A DNA stretch of 64,000 nucleotides, taken from Auriscalpium vulgare (lineage: Eukaryota; Basidiomycota; Agaricomycetes; Russulales; Auriscalpiaceae). A model generated the notes under the pieces. The model saw only the letters and a list, made by a program, of their open reading frames with translations. It searched no databases and had not been told where the DNA came from. This document shows positions 42,904 through 55,700 of this stretch, piece after piece; the first letter of the stretch is position 1; every line of letters starts with the position of its first letter. A program made the position numbers and the translations under genes. Where the stretch lies: assembly GCA_019915015.1 (NCBI GenBank), contig JAHBBC010000021.1, forward strand, positions 186,001 to 250,000, written 5' to 3'.

Positions 42904-44562
42904 ATGCTTTACCTGCGCCTTCCCGCGACACAATCCTCAGGCTCGACTGCCGACTTCTATCGTCCGCCGCTTCACAACAACTCAGCCGCCCACGTCCCTT
43001 TCGAAGCCGTCCAAGACGCAGATGACCTGCAATCAAATGTATGGGCTTTGTGCTGGAGCGGGCGCGCAAGGCAAGACTCGAAGGTCATGGGCCTCGGCAT
43101 CCTCTTCGAAGGACCCGACCCCTTCGCACGTCCGATGTCGACCGTGGAGCCTGCGTCGGCCGAGTCCCAAGAGTTCTCACCTATCTTCGATCTCTCGCTG
43201 CCCGTTGTCTCGTCATCACTCTCCGCACCAGACTTTCCCGACGCGCTCTCGCTGCCACGCATGTCGTATGGCAACGAACACTCAAACGACTGGAGTCAAA
43301 GCGCCCTGCCTTCGTCCCCACTACTGTCTTCGCATCATTGGTCGAGCGACTTACTCAACTCCAATTTCATGAACGTGGACGCCCTCCCTGTCCAGCGTAT
43401 GCCCTCGCCTTACGCCGATGCAATCAGATGCGATTGGACTTCTGCTGCCAGCTCGCCTGTCGTGGGCCTCTTTCCGGACTTCAACATGCATGAAATGGCG
43501 TCCAACGCTCCCTTCGTCTCGTTTGGCATAAACCCGTCTGACCTTTTTGCTCTGACTGCGGATACGGTGAAGGCTACACCGGACGTTCTGGCCTCACTGG
43601 CTCTAGAAAAACAGCTCGCTGCGAACGCTCATCGCTCTGCCCCTGCTAACCGCGGTCGAAGCCCCTGCCCGCGACCTCACACCGCAAATACCAGCGCCAG
43701 TCCTCCTACTTGTCGTCCAAAGCTGATCAAGACAGAGGAAGTCCAACATGGGCTCTATCTCACGTCGCCTGGCCAGCCGCGCCTGTCTTGTCTGCCTCCA
43801 CCGAACGCCGTTCGTTTCGGACCTGCTGAGACATGTGGAACCTCCGTCTTACCTTCGTCACCGCTGCGCTTGATCACATCGACCGTCAACAAGATCCCGC
43901 CGTCCCCAGATACTCCTGTCTTCGATCCGCATCTCGGCGTTGACCTCGCGGACCTGCAACGCCGAGCCCATCGATATCGACGACATTATCCGGGTCAGGA
44001 GATCGATCGACAGTGGCTGTTGTCATATGCGGGGAATGTGAATCGTGACGGTGCTTCAACGCGAACTTTCCGGTGCTATGTGTCTGGGTGTACGCAGACG
44101 AACAAGAGAAAGGACCACATCGCCGTTCATGTAGGTTCGCACGTCGGGGAACGGCCTTTTAGGTGCGGCCATTGGTACGTTTCCAACGCGTCAGGCGCAT
44201 GGCTGCCTATTGATTCATGCCATCTCTGTCGCGACAGTGACATGGCCTTCCTGCGCCGCAATGAGTGCAAGCGTCATGAAGCGAACCATCTGGGCTTAAA
44301 GCCATACTTCTGTGATCGCTGTACGGCAGAAGTCCGGTTCGGTCGACAGGACCTCTTGACTCGACACCTGAAACGCGTCCATGGCATTGCAGCAGGGGTG
44401 AAGGCAGCGAGGCTAGGCAAAAGAGGATGCGGCACAAGGGACGAGGACAAAACTCCGCCTCGCAAGCGACTTCGGGTGAGCTTAAGTCTCCCTATGAACC
44501 GGTTGGGCCGCTCAGAAACTTCCCAGTCCATCTCGTCGACTGACGAGAATTATTTGCGTTGA
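42904..44562 (+). CDS. C2H2 zinc-finger transcription factor
   Basis: Start ATG 42904; one intron (44175-44237, 63 nt, in frame) interrupts the zinc-finger region, giving about 531 residues. The first 370 residues are Ser/Pro/Leu-rich without a domain. The C-terminal part has FRCYVSGCTQTNKRKDHIAVHV, then after splicing FRCGHCDMAFLRRNECKRHEANH (C-x2-C-x12-H-x3-H), and FCDRC...RQDLLTRHLKRVH. A basic stretch (PPRKRLRV) follows and may be a nuclear signal. Unspliced, the second finger loses its second cysteine, which supports the intron. Target genes are unknown. Confidence 0.88.
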   Translation: MLYLRLPATQSSGSTADFYRPPLHNNSAAHVPFEAVQDADDLQSNVWALCWSGRARQDSKVMGLGILFEGPDPFARPMSTVEPASAESQEFSPIFDLSLPVVSSSLSAPDFPDALSLPRMSYGNEHSNDWSQSALPSSPLLSSHHWSSDLLNSNFMNVDALPVQRMPSPYADAIRCDWTSAASSPVVGLFPDFNMHEMASNAPFVSFGINPSDLFALTADTVKATPDVLASLALEKQLAANAHRSAPANRGRSPCPRPHTANTSASPPTCRPKLIKTEEVQHGLYLTSPGQPRLSCLPPPNAVRFGPAETCGTSVLPSSPLRLITSTVNKIPPSPDTPVFDPHLGVDLADLQRRAHRYRRHYPGQEIDRQWLLSYAGNVNRDGASTRTFRCYVSGCTQTNKRKDHIAVHVGSHVGERPFRCGHWYVSNASGAWLPIDSCHLCRDSDMAFLRRNECKRHEANHLGLKPYFCDRCTAEVRFGRQDLLTRHLKRVHGIAAGVKAARLGKRGCGTRDEDKTPPRKRLRVSLSLPMNRLGRSETSQSISSTDENYLR

Positions 44563-45095
44563 GGAACAGTGTGTCTGGATGAAGGCATTCATAATTTGTA
44601 AGATGGGTGCGAGTGCCACGGAGCATCTGGGTGTAGCTGGAGGGCGACATCAATGACGTTCGAAGAATATAAAGGCTTTTTTTGTGAGCTGCTTGCAGTC
44701 AGTAGGGACCCGTACTGCATTGTCGGTCATGAACGATGGTGGACGTCAGGCCAGAACACGGCATATTTTCCTCCCGCTCGTAGGTCGGTCGGGGATTGCT
44801 TCGGCGGTGCACCGCCACCGCTGCCCATGCCGCGCGTCACAGGCATTCTCGACACCCGCTCTGTCATTCCTCTGTCCATCGCATAGGATAATATGGAAAA
44901 TTCCCAGTGCGCCAGCCCGGATAGCGTCGAGACTGACACTCCTACAATTCACGAGTCTGGTGGAAATAACTTGGTAGGCTTGAGGTTGGTCGCAGTGATC
45001 ATGTCACAAGGGCATTGTGTGACGTTTGTTATGAGTGACGCCAAACAACCCGACGCGCATCTTTAGTCCCACCACTCGCCCGCCAACAAACAAGC
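44563..45095. other. Intergenic region between the C2H2 and RNPS1-like genes
   Basis: About 530 bp on the shared strand. Short frames at 44653-44977 have no domain features. Checked for tRNA-like stems and T-loop words; none found. Confidence 0.5.
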
Positions 45096-46019
45096 ATGTC
45101 GGACAGAGGCAGATCGTCTTCCCCACCATCGCGCGACGTGGATGTCGACATGGACAACGCAACTCCAGACAAAGCGGACGCACGCGTCGTTGTCGTCACA
45201 AACCTCTCTCGCAACGTTGTCGAGGCGCATCTCCAAACGGTTTTCAGCTTTTACGGCGAGATCGTCAAAATTGACCTCCCTGTCTACGCAAAATGTGCGC
45301 CCATCTTGTCTGGAAGCCACTCCCTGTCTAACCATACCTTTGTTGACTGTGCAGCTGGTCAAAACCGAGGCAAGGCTGCTCTCGAGTACGTCGAACCGGC
45401 GGCGGCACAGAAGGCGGCGTCGCACATGAACGGGGGGCAGTTGGATGGCGCAGTCGTCAAGGTCGAGCTTTCTGATCTGCCCGTCCGGACGCGCTCGCGA
45501 TCCCCCGCGCCGCGAGGTCCCCGCAATGGACGCGGAGGGGCACGGTCCATAACGCGGTCGCGGTCCCGTTCCAGGTCGCGCTCTCCGCGGTTTGCTCGCA
45601 GAGGCGGCTACGACCGATACAATGACGCCCACCGCCGCCAGCCGCCGCCTCGCAGGCTTCCTCCCGTCAGAGACACATACCGTCCACGCTCGCGTACTCG
45701 CTCGCGGTCGCCCGTCCGAAGGCCAGGAGGTTTGGGTTTGGGCCCTAGGAGGAGGTCTCCTAGCTATGAGCGTGGCGGGTACGGACGTAGAGGCCGTTCG
45801 CGCTCTGCTAGCTACTCCGTGCGCTCCAGCCGCTCTCGCACGAGGTCGCTGTCCCGCTCGCGCTCACGTACGCGCTCCCGTTCAGCTTCCTATTCTTCCT
45901 ATTCGCGGTACAGCAGGAGCCGCAGTCGGTCGAGGTCGCCTAGCAGGGTGCGCAGAAGTCATAGCAGGGATGATATTAGGGACAGCAGGTCTAGATCACC
46001 AATCCCCAAGGACACGTAG
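45096..46019 (+). CDS. RNPS1-like SR protein (RRM plus Arg/Ser domain)
   Basis: One 60-nt in-frame intron (45295-45354); the spliced protein has about 287 residues. Residues about 28-105 form one RRM: RVVVVTNLSRNVVEAHLQTVF (RNP2 region), then GQNRGKAALEYVEPAAAQKAAS (degenerate RNP1) and MNGGQLDGAVVKVEL. The rest is an RS domain (SRSRSRSRSPRFARRG; SRSRTRSRSASYSSYS). RNPS1 is an exon-junction-complex-associated splicing regulator, and the RRM spacing fits it better than classical two-RRM SR proteins. Retaining the intron would insert 20 residues between the RRM halves. Confidence 0.85.
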   Translation: MSDRGRSSSPPSRDVDVDMDNATPDKADARVVVVTNLSRNVVEAHLQTVFSFYGEIVKIDLPVYAKCAPILSGSHSLSNHTFVDCAAGQNRGKAALEYVEPAAAQKAASHMNGGQLDGAVVKVELSDLPVRTRSRSPAPRGPRNGRGGARSITRSRSRSRSRSPRFARRGGYDRYNDAHRRQPPPRRLPPVRDTYRPRSRTRSRSPVRRPGGLGLGPRRRSPSYERGGYGRRGRSRSASYSVRSSRSRTRSLSRSRSRTRSRSASYSSYSRYSRSRSRSRSPSRVRRSHSRDDIRDSRSRSPIPKDT

Positions 46020-46238
46020 TCACAGTTGTGGGCACTTTGAACCCTTTTGCTTGTCGTGCTACCTTTCTGTTTTTCCGAATCGTCGTTTGCTTCTTCGAAT
46101 GAGACTCGAATGTGGCCATTCTTCACAACTCGTATTGATGCCACAAGAAGCGGAGCGTTCCAGTGACATGTGACAAGACAAGTCGTGTATTCGACACACT
46201 ATGTATGAGTATACTGTATGGATACTGTATCCCGAAAT

Positions 46239-49200
46239 CTAATCATCGCTGTGTACTGAGGTATCGTCTGCCAGGAATGGTCTGCATTATAAAATTCGTC
46301 AGCTGAACAGCTGCAGATAAGAAGAAGACTTACGTGTACTCATAATCACTGCGGATAGCATTCGACATCCACTCCTCGTCAGCTTCTTGCAAGGGAAATC
46401 CTGACCCGCCGGCGAGGCTGAGGACGACAGGCAGTAATACGAGCCCATGCAATGCTCCAACCACAATGAGGGTAAACCACATTCGGAAGTAGTAAATCTA
46501 TCACCATGTTAAGGTTGAAAGTTCAGACCGAGGAGACTTGCGAGTCCACGCACCTCGAGTAACCTCGACTGCGTCAGGGCAAGGACACACATCCCGATCA
46601 ATTTCGTGAACGTGATGCCAGACAGCACCTTGAAGATAAATTGTTTTTATGAACACACAGCGACGAAGGAAAGCTGGAGACATACAGAAGGTCCGACATC
46701 CACGAGGGCAGTCCACATCCTCTCGTCGCGCTCCTTTTGACCAGCCGGATGGTCGACAGGAAGCCCAGAACCCGACGTCATGAACGCCCTCGCCACATGC
46801 GCGCAGAACTCGACAGCGATCCCGAGTGATATCACGAGATTGACGAGACTGATGGCATTGAGGCTGATACCCCAGACGCCCATCACGCCCATCACATCGA
46901 CCACGGTGAGCGCCACCACGGCGGTGACGATGGTGCCAGTTCTCCAAGAGCCGAGCAATACGGCTGTCACGACGAGGACAGACGCTAGGCCGAGCCCAAG
47001 GACCTCTTGAGTGATAGAGACGATGTGTGCGTACTGGTCAAAGAACACGAAGAACAGCGAGTAGGGAAACACGGTGACGCCAGTGCGTTCTGTAAGGTCA
47101 TCCGCAATTCTGTGCGCCGCTTCGAACGCGTTGATGAAGTCGGCTTGACTGCGTAAAGGATCTGTGAACGTTCGAAAGTGAGATGTGACGACATTTGTCC
47201 CATCCGCATCCAGTGAAAGAGCCGTCCCGAAAGATGCCTGTCCCGCCAAAGGACAGTCCTCATTCGTTGGTGAGATAAGCCACTGCTTCAGGTAGCGCAT
47301 GAACTCTTCTCCTTCAGGCAAGCCGGCCATAGTGATATTCCACCCAGGTTCTCTTCCTGCCATGCAAGGTTGGCAGAGGCGCGGATTGTCACGCGGGCCA
47401 CAAAATTGACTGGGATTCCGTTTGCGAACGCGGCAGCACTCCTCGATACTGGGATTGAGCCAGTTCAAGAAGTCGTCTATCCATGACGATGTGGGCTGGG
47501 AGATGTAGGAGACCTCCGGTCTATGACGTTCAGCCTCGAGGCTGTTCGCCAGCGAAAAATCATCACAAGTCGTAAATCTCCCGCACAAGGACTGCTGGCC
47601 TGCTCGGCGCGTCACGTTGACGTCGTGTGTGACGAAATAAATTGGCGGCCCAATGTCAAGGTAAGCATCGAGGTTGTCGAAGTATGGTATGAGATACGAG
47701 TTCGAGGGGAGAGCGAGGCGCTGGTCTGGAGAGCGGTTAGTTGGGCAGGACGTCGTTCAAAGCTTGAGATAACTGACCAAGGCCGAGCTCGATGTTCTGC
47801 ATGGAAATGACAGACAGAATGAACTGTCCACCGAAGACCAGGAGGACTGCACCCTTGACCGTCGGCCGAAGTAAGAATGGCGCGTAATGTTTGCGAATGA
47901 GGCGTGCGAGAAGTCCAAGGCTGCTTCCACTGGCCGGAGCCTCCAAAAGCTGGATACGGGACGGAAGTCTAATGAATGGGAAGCAGTCCATGCGGCTTGC
48001 CTGACAAAAACATCCAAGTCATAAAGATGAAGCACACTGAATCGGAAGCGGTGCATCTTACCTCTGTTCGTCGGAGGTCGAGCACCAAAGCACTGATGAA
48101 GACCGTCACTTGGAGCAACGCATTCAAAAAGACGCTGCCGGCTGCATAGAGGGCGAAGTTCCTCACAGCGGGCATGGGAACCAATGCACCGAGGGCAAAC
48201 GCTAATGTCTCCGTGATCGTACTCAACAAAATGGAGGGCCCCATTTTCGCGAGAGTGCGCGCGACACGCTCCTCTGGGGAGAGGTAGAGGGGTACGGACG
48301 CAGCATCAATGGATTCCTCATGGTTCGACGACTCGAACTGTGAGCGGCGCTCGGTAGGAGAGGCCAGTGTCGGGAATGCCACGTTTTGCTCTGGGGAAGA
48401 CGCATTGGGCCCATGCAACAGGTTCTGCCGGTCGAGTTCATGGACAAGGATGAAGACATTGTCAACGCCGACCGCGAGGACGAGGAAAGGTATGACTTCT
48501 GCGATGATGAGAGTGACCTTGACACCGAGAACAGAGAAAAAGCCCACAGAGGATGCGACGGAGAGAATGACCAGCGCGATGCCGAAAAGTCCCAGGGTAA
48601 ACTTCGACCCAACGAAGAGCTTGCGAGGAAGGCGTGGGAAGAGATGGGGAACGTTTCGCGAGTCGATCGACAGGGAGGAAGAGGAGAAGTGGGCGCGCGT
48701 GAAGAAACGGGGGAAATTGAATAGCCATCTATGTAGCGACGAGATGACACCTTCTTCCTCCCTATTCTGAGAGCCGCTGCCTAGAGACAAGGCAACGTAC
48801 AAAAACATAGCCACATAAGACAGTACGACGATGCGAACGTCCATATTTGTGCTTTTGTTGATTTCTTCCTCAAGGGAAACGCCGGTAGAGAACTCGATGT
48901 TCAGGCCAGCCTCCCGTGGTGCTCGCTCTTTGAGCTCGACGAGATATGCCCTGAGGGCCTGCTCCCATTCCATAGCCTTCGCCTGCACCGCACTATCCAA
49001 AGAATCCGATACGACAATGTTGACGACCAACGCCTCCGCATTCAGGTACTTGTGTTCAGTGTCCGGTAATCCGCCCAAGATATACTTGGGAGCCAGCGGC
49101 TGCTGAAAGTCAGGAAGACATTCTGCGGGCGCACTAGCGCAGTCTTCCACCCTTTGTGCCCAGGTACCAGGACTCGTATTGTCGATGTCGTTTCCGAACC

Positions 49201-50854
49201 AAGCTGTGATGGATTGAAAGACGCAAGCACCTTCGGGGCCAGCTGGTTTGAAGCAAACGTCGTCTAGCCTGTAACCGTGCGGAGACGAAGTCAGGGAGCG
49301 GATGTCCGACTCCACTGAAAACCAGTATTTCAGATGCTCCCAAGACAGTACGGGGGCTCTGCGTGCCTCCGCAGAGACGTTCAAAGTGGCACTCCGGAGA
49401 GATTTGAATTCGCGCTCGGACGCTGAGGTGACGAAGATTTGCTGGGGCCGATAGAAGGGTCCAAAGTTTTCGTCGAAGAAATCCTTCTGGATCTTGCTCT
49501 CCGAGTCGGGTGCCACCCATAACCGCACAGGGTCCGTCTCGATGCCAAAATTCTTCCATCCAATATTCAATATGCCCATGACGGCGAAGACGACGGCGAA
49601 GGTGAACCAAGGAGAGGTCGCGGCGAAGAGGCCGATGCGATAGAATGTACGGCGGAGGACGGCATTGAGACGATACTGCCGAGGTTGGACGCTGTCGATT
49701 GGGTCCAAGAGGGTGACACCGCGGCCGACAGGACGAGCGTCGATGCTGTTTGCAGATGGCTGCTCGCCATCGATGTAATGAGCCAGTGAAGAGGCACCGA
49801 CAAGACCACGCGCGTGTGACCTAGGAGAGAGGGGAGTGTCGGACGCCCCGTCCGTCGACAGGTCCACCCGGTCATATTTCTTCTCCCTCCATTTTCGAAT
49901 ATAGTTCTGCAGACTATAACCAAATGCGAATGCCAGAACACAAAGCCCGTAGGATATGATCAGGACAAAAGAAAGGCACGACAGGGCACCAACGTGGCAA
50001 GCATTGAGGTCGCCCGGAGGCGGTATTTCGGGCAGCTTCAGGCATACTTGGGGGCAGTCTATGCAGGTGCACCGGCTCAGGAGGTCGTTATCTGCGCAGT
50101 CCCTGGCACGAGCATCATACGCGGACATGGATGGAGGAGGTGAAGGTGGAAAGTTGATTTGGAACGGGCTCCCGAGGTCCTTCTCGTCGCCCATGTACTT
50201 CAGGAAGGAGGTGTAATTGGTCGCACCTCCTCCGATCAGTTCCATGGCATATCCGTTCGTCGCGCCGACTTGAACCGACTTGCAGCTATCAAAAAAGCCC
50301 TTGCCATGCTGCTCCGAGACAAAGAAGTCAAGGGACTTGACACCGGTCTTCCCTGAGGACGTAGTCTGCGTGGATGTGATGTTGACGAAGTGTGCCTGAT
50401 TCGGAGAGCACGTGAAGTTGCAAAAGAAGGAGCGGAAGTTGTTGCGGCAGGCGGGACATGAGGAAATGATAGGCTCTGCCTGGTTGAGGTTGTCGCGGAG
50501 AACCTGGACTTGGTCCTTGTTGCAGCAGACGTCGCCGTGAGCGAACTCTGCTCCACAGACGGAGGTGAGGAGCGAGCGCAGGTCCTCCTCTGGCTGTAGC
50601 ACGTCAGCACTGTTCACTTGCGGGAAACAGGACGACAGGCGTACCTCTATTGACGGACCATCATACGGACATGGCAATGGCTTGCCAAACATCTTCTTCG
50701 GACCGCAGGAGCCCCTCATAACACAGCGGCCGGTTTCCCGACGGTCAGACAACTGCTCGGCCATCTTGGAGAGTCGAGAGCGCCGGGGAGGAAGAGCTGT
50801 GAGCGTGGAGACGCGTGCGGAGGTGGAGGAGGGAGGGCTTGACGCGAGTGGCAT
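46239..50854 (-). CDS. NCR1: Niemann-Pick C1 sterol transporter (fungal NCR1)
   Basis: NPC1/Ncr1 is a polytopic vacuole/lysosome membrane protein that moves sterol out of the lumen. The lumenal N-terminal domain is clear (GRCVMRGSCGPKKMFGKPL; CPACRNNFRSFFCNFTCSP with its cysteine pattern). Later come YGLCVLAFAFGYSLQ (first TM), the sterol-sensing domain (about 48500: VKVTLIIAEVIPFLVLAVG; ILVHELDRQNL), the second half (DFLNWLNPSIEECCRV; GLGLASVLVVTAVLLGSW; ISLVNLVISLGIAVEFCAH) and a C-terminal DYEYTPFLADD. Several short introns split the 3' half, and a 51-nt in-frame segment near 50600 is best read as an intron joining DGPSIE to PEEDLRSLL. The first ATG (50854) gives no hydrophobic signal peptide, which is odd for this family; the 5' end may be incomplete. 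Confidence 0.93.
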
Positions 50855-50917
50855 CACAGCCACAACGACGCGTAGTACGAGACTTGATATTCAGATCGGG
50901 TCTGATATCACACCGCC
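50855..50917. promoter_or_regulatory. 63-bp divergent gap between NCR1 (-) and DPH1 (+) start codons
   Basis: The two modelled start codons are only 63 bp apart. Either both promoters overlap coding sequence, or the NCR1 5' end is mis-modelled and starts elsewhere. Confidence 0.5.
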
Positions 50918-52677
50918 ATGTCTGAGTCCGCGCCGGCGACAAGAAAGCCTCGCAAACGTTTTGTGGGCAGCAAAAGCGCACGGCCCTCCAAGCCAGGCGC
51001 TGCTTTTGCCGTCGCGAATCAGATCCCCCAAGACGTGCTCTCCGATCCACAGCTGAATACCGCGATCAAGCAGCTGCCGTCCAACTACTCGTTCGAAATA
51101 CACAAGACCATTCATCACATAAAAAAGAATAATGCTACTATGGTTGCGCTGCAGATGCCTGAGGGCCTCCAGATGTTTGCGTGTACTATTGCAGACATTA
51201 TAGAGCGGTATGTGCAAGGATCTTAGATCCCTACATCCTACTCATCCGAGTCCTGAACCTCCATGCTAGATTCACAGACGCGCTGACTGTGATCATGGGC
51301 GACGTTACCTATGGGGCGTGCTGCATCGACGATTATACTGCTGTAGCATTGGGCTGCGACATGCTTGTTCATTATGGCCACAGTTGTCTCGGTCCGTCAC
51401 TCCTAATCGTTCCCCAACTCATCCTTTCTGATGCGATCTCCAGTTCCAATGGATCAGACGACAATCAGAACACTCTACGTTTTCGTCGAGATCGGTGTCG
51501 ACTCCTCCCATCTCGCTCAGACGATTCGTTTGAACTTTCCCGACAATCGTGACCGGTTTCACGAGAGTCTGCTACTCTCCGAGGAGTTGGACTCTCAGAT
51601 CCCTGCGGGCAACAAAATCGGCAATACGCGTCATCTGAGAATCGAGGGTCCTCAGGAAGACGCTTTCCCTGCCGCCGAAGGAGTATCGACGTCGACGGCC
51701 AAACCTACACGCCTTGCCCTCGTGTCCACGATTCAATTTGTGGCGGCTCTTCAGCAGCTGAAAGAGGACCTCACATCAGACTTTACAGACGAGAATTCTC
51801 CAAGTGGTTATGGAAACGATATTGCCGGAGGTTCGGGCTTCGACATCCAGCGTCCTAGATTGTGGACAGGCACGTACGATGCCACCATCCCTCGCTGCAA
51901 GCCGTTGTCCCCCGGAGAGATCCTCGGATGTACTGCGCCCCGTCTCGGCGACGCAGACGCTCTTCTGTGAGCAGTAATGACATAGGGCTTCAGCCCTTCA
52001 TCAGTGACTCATCTGTTTTCAGATATCTTGGGGATGGCCGCTTTCATCTGGAGTCAATCATGATAGCGAACCCATCTGTTCCCGCGTTCCGCTACGACCC
52101 GTACTCCAAGAAGCTGACTCGGGAGCGCTATGCTCATTGGGAGATGAGGAACGTCAGAAACGATGCTGTGGAGACTGCAAGGAAAAGCATCGATGCCATT
52201 GCTCACAATCCGACTACCGCAGAAGGAAAATTCTCCTCACCAGTCTGGGGAGTTGTTCTCGGCACTCTCGGAAGGCAGGGAAGCTTCAAGCAGTTACAGG
52301 TCTGTTGGAAGATTGTTTACTGACCGGAGGACGACTGCTTACCAGCCTCGTAGGCCATCACCAACCAACTGATCCATTCTCGGACACCTATCCCCTACAT
52401 CCCCATATTGCTCTCAGAGCTATCTCCTGCAAAATTGTCGCTCTTCAACCCCCACGTCTCCGCTTTCGTTCAAACGGCATGTCCTCGTCTTTCGATAGAC
52501 TGGGGTTATGCGTTTGATCGACCGCTGTTAACGCCTTATGAGACGGCCGTAGCCGTTGGAAAGGCAGTTGGCTGGATGGACAATGTGAAAGGGGGTGACG
52601 GAGAATATCCCATGGACTTTTATGCAGCCGGAACACCCTGGGCAATTTCCAGAACTACAGCTACATTCGGATACTGA
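50918..52677 (+). CDS. DPH1: Diphthamide biosynthesis protein 1 (Dph1)
   Basis: Dph1 with Dph2 forms the radical-SAM-like [4Fe-4S] enzyme that transfers the 3-amino-3-carboxypropyl group to a histidine of elongation factor 2, the first step to diphthamide. Five exons with short introns start at ATG 50918. Blocks include [21 protein letters not shown] in part, [21 protein letters not shown] (first cluster cysteine), [24 protein letters not shown] (second), [20 protein letters not shown] and [13 protein letters not shown] (third). The three cysteines that bind the cluster are therefore present. Ends YPMDFYAAG followed by a short tail. Confidence 0.96.
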
Positions 52678-52755
52678 TGTATGATGAATTTGACGAAACA
52701 CGCTACCCAGAACAACCGAAAAGCTAACAAACAACAAGGTCCATAAACCATAGCT

Positions 52756-55700
52756 TTAGAAGGTAAACGTGTGCGGTAGACGTGACTGCATGGATAGACA
52801 GCTATCCAAGAATTGCTCCAGATCCGCCGAATTCACGGGACCGCTCAATGACTCAATCCCAGGGAAATGACCTGCGAAAACGCCACAACGCCCCGATGCC
52901 CACAGCGGATCGGCCAGCCTTTCGTGGCCAAGAAGGTCCACTAGGGAGGGCTGCGGCTGGGACAGAATCCGCGTGGCCCTCTCTAGGCGACGCGAAGCCT
53001 CCATGCCGAGTGGGGGACCTTCATCGCACGTATGTTCGCCGTCTTCATTGATTCGCTGAGGGCAGTGTCCTGTGACACCCAGCACGAAGCGGGTCCTCCT
53101 GCGGACAACTTCGAGGTGCTGTAAGGCCTTGCACGCAAGCGCGTTGTATGGTTTCCAGCTTTGCAGGACGCCTTGAGCGAGTGCAATCCATTCTTCAAGC
53201 TCCTCGTTTTCCGGGTTGCGAGTATCCATGATGATTGCGATTCCAAGAATCACTGGAAAACAACGTTCTCAGTCGCGCTGATGCCGATTGCATACTACAT
53301 GTATGTGCACTCACATGCTGGCCCGTAAGCGCATAGCGCGAGACCAACCCAGGATAATTGGCCACGAGACGCATGCGTGTCGTACAGGCACAGTAGCGCC
53401 AACTGGCGCTTGCTAGACCCTGGTGAGCGCAACATAAAGATATCTATGTTAGCACATACCAGAAGTGAAGGCATATGTCCTTGGCGTGCTTGGTGAATAT
53501 TGCCAATTTCTGATCTTGTTCAGGCAGTGCTGCCATGTCTGTGTCCTTCGTGGGGTGGACAAAAAGGAACGGCCTCTGATCAATGCGTTAACTAGCTAGA
53601 TGTGCCAACTCAAGGAGTAAACGTACCAAGATCTGGACGCGTGTGCTTCCAAGTTGCAGCAACATCGACTGACTCTATTGACGTCTGTGAGCGACGAGGT
53701 TTGGGAAGGGGGCGGTGCAACATACCTGGTAGGACAGGTAGGGACGGGACAGAGTGGTCTGCGTGGATTGGTACCGGAATGAGGCAGGTAGTTCACGCTC
53801 AAACTTCCGCAACTGCTCCTCGATGTCAATCACCGTCCGGTAAGAGGGAAGTGCGATGCTGAAGCATTGGTCCCAGATTCGGCCACACAGTAAGTGGAAA
53901 CGACTCTGCAACAGTTGAAACACTGCGTAAGAAGAGGTCAGTCTTGACAATGAGTAATACAACAAGCACCTACGAGTATCTGTTGGCTCCTCTAAGGGCT
54001 TCCCCACCAAATTTGGAAGATCGACTAAGTCAGCTTGGTCGAGGTTCAAAATAGCGCCCACGTCAGTGTGCTTATAGCGAATACGTCAGGTATGCTCGGG
54101 TGGCTGTAAAGGCACGTAGTACCTGCTCCATGATGACATATGGTCGTCGGTATTCCATACATTGGAATCGATCGATGACGAAGAGAATCCCTAATAAAGC
54201 TCAGGATAGAGCCAACCAGGAGATTGGGCAGACATACACCATAGACGTCTTCGAATTTCGGCGTCTTGTGGCCTCATAGCCCATGTGGTCCCCCCGTCAC
54301 GATTCATGTGCACTGACGAAATGCATGAGTCCACACACAGAGCGCGCAACTAGGACACAACATACAGGTCTGGGCCATGCGGGTGGCTAGGCTGGCGACG
54401 TACCAGCATTCTGCTGCATTAGCATCATTCTGCAATGGGCTCTGATCAGTAAGGGCTAGATATAAATCTAGGCAACCGTACCCATTGATATAACGAGTAC
54501 ATGATCAAGGCTTGGATACGTTCGATGGATGACGACGGATAGTCAGTTACTGTGAATAAGACGGACGCTGCAAACTCTTGGAGGCGTTGCTTCAAGACAA
54601 CACGTCCCGCGGGATAATCAGTAAAGAGGACAGCCTGACAATACATCAGACATTGCGGCGACGGTGAGACAACAGCACTCACGTCTTCAGGCGTCTTGGG
54701 CAGGAACTGCAGCGCCGTCGCGCAAGTGATGGCGAGCAATGCTATGAATTCCATGCTCGGAGGCAATGGACCAGAGGAGAATGTGCGATAGTAACTCTCG
54801 AAGCAAGGCCGATGGATGACAGGCCATATCCAATGGTGTGAAGATTCGTCAAAGTAGTACGAAAGCAAAAATTGAGTAATCTTCTGGTTGGGAAAGTGGC
54901 TATGTAGATCCGCGAGGGAGTTCATCCCAGCTGTGGCCGGGACTCCTCGAAGCTAGAACCGATTTCAGAAGAGAATCACGACATAAACCCAACATACGAA
55001 CGTGATGCAGAATGTCTGCGATGGGCCCAAACGGAGTCGCCGGAAGTGCGGGTTCTGCTTCGCCCTTCTGCGATAATTGACCGAGCGCAGCTGCAGCTAC
55101 TTGAACAGCATGATCCGTAGCCTGTGTAGGAGACGTTGTGATGTTCGGAGTACCGTTCAAGAATCCAGGGCGTGGTGCGGCGGGCTGGTTTGCGCAGATC
55201 AATTGCAGCAGGGCATCCAGCCCAGCAAGTGCCGTCGGTTCAAGAGAGCTTAAAGTACTTGTGACAAGGCCCTCGAGGTGACCGACGCGTTCAGAAAGGT
55301 CTTCGGGAAAGCTAGTTTCGACGAGTCTGAACATACAGAGATGTTGAGCGACGGAACGTGGACGAGAATGGACGGCAACGCACTTTCGTTTACCCAGTTC
55401 CTCAGCCTGCTCGTATACGCAACGATCGCCAGAGCCTCTGCCGACACTGTAAGAGGTTGAGAAGTAAAACCCTATTCGTTCAGATTGTAATAAAGTCGCA
55501 CCATCTCTGACACGGACGGCCACGATCACACTATTGTGATAACATATGAGCGGACCACATATCAGTGTCAGAACGATGCAAGTACCTGCTGTTTCCGCTT
55601 ATGACAGGCTAATTCACAAGTCAGCTGATGAAGGTCATCTAAACATGAGACCGACTTACGCTGGCAGCTCCTGTTGCGCAGAAGTTACGTGAGGAAACGC

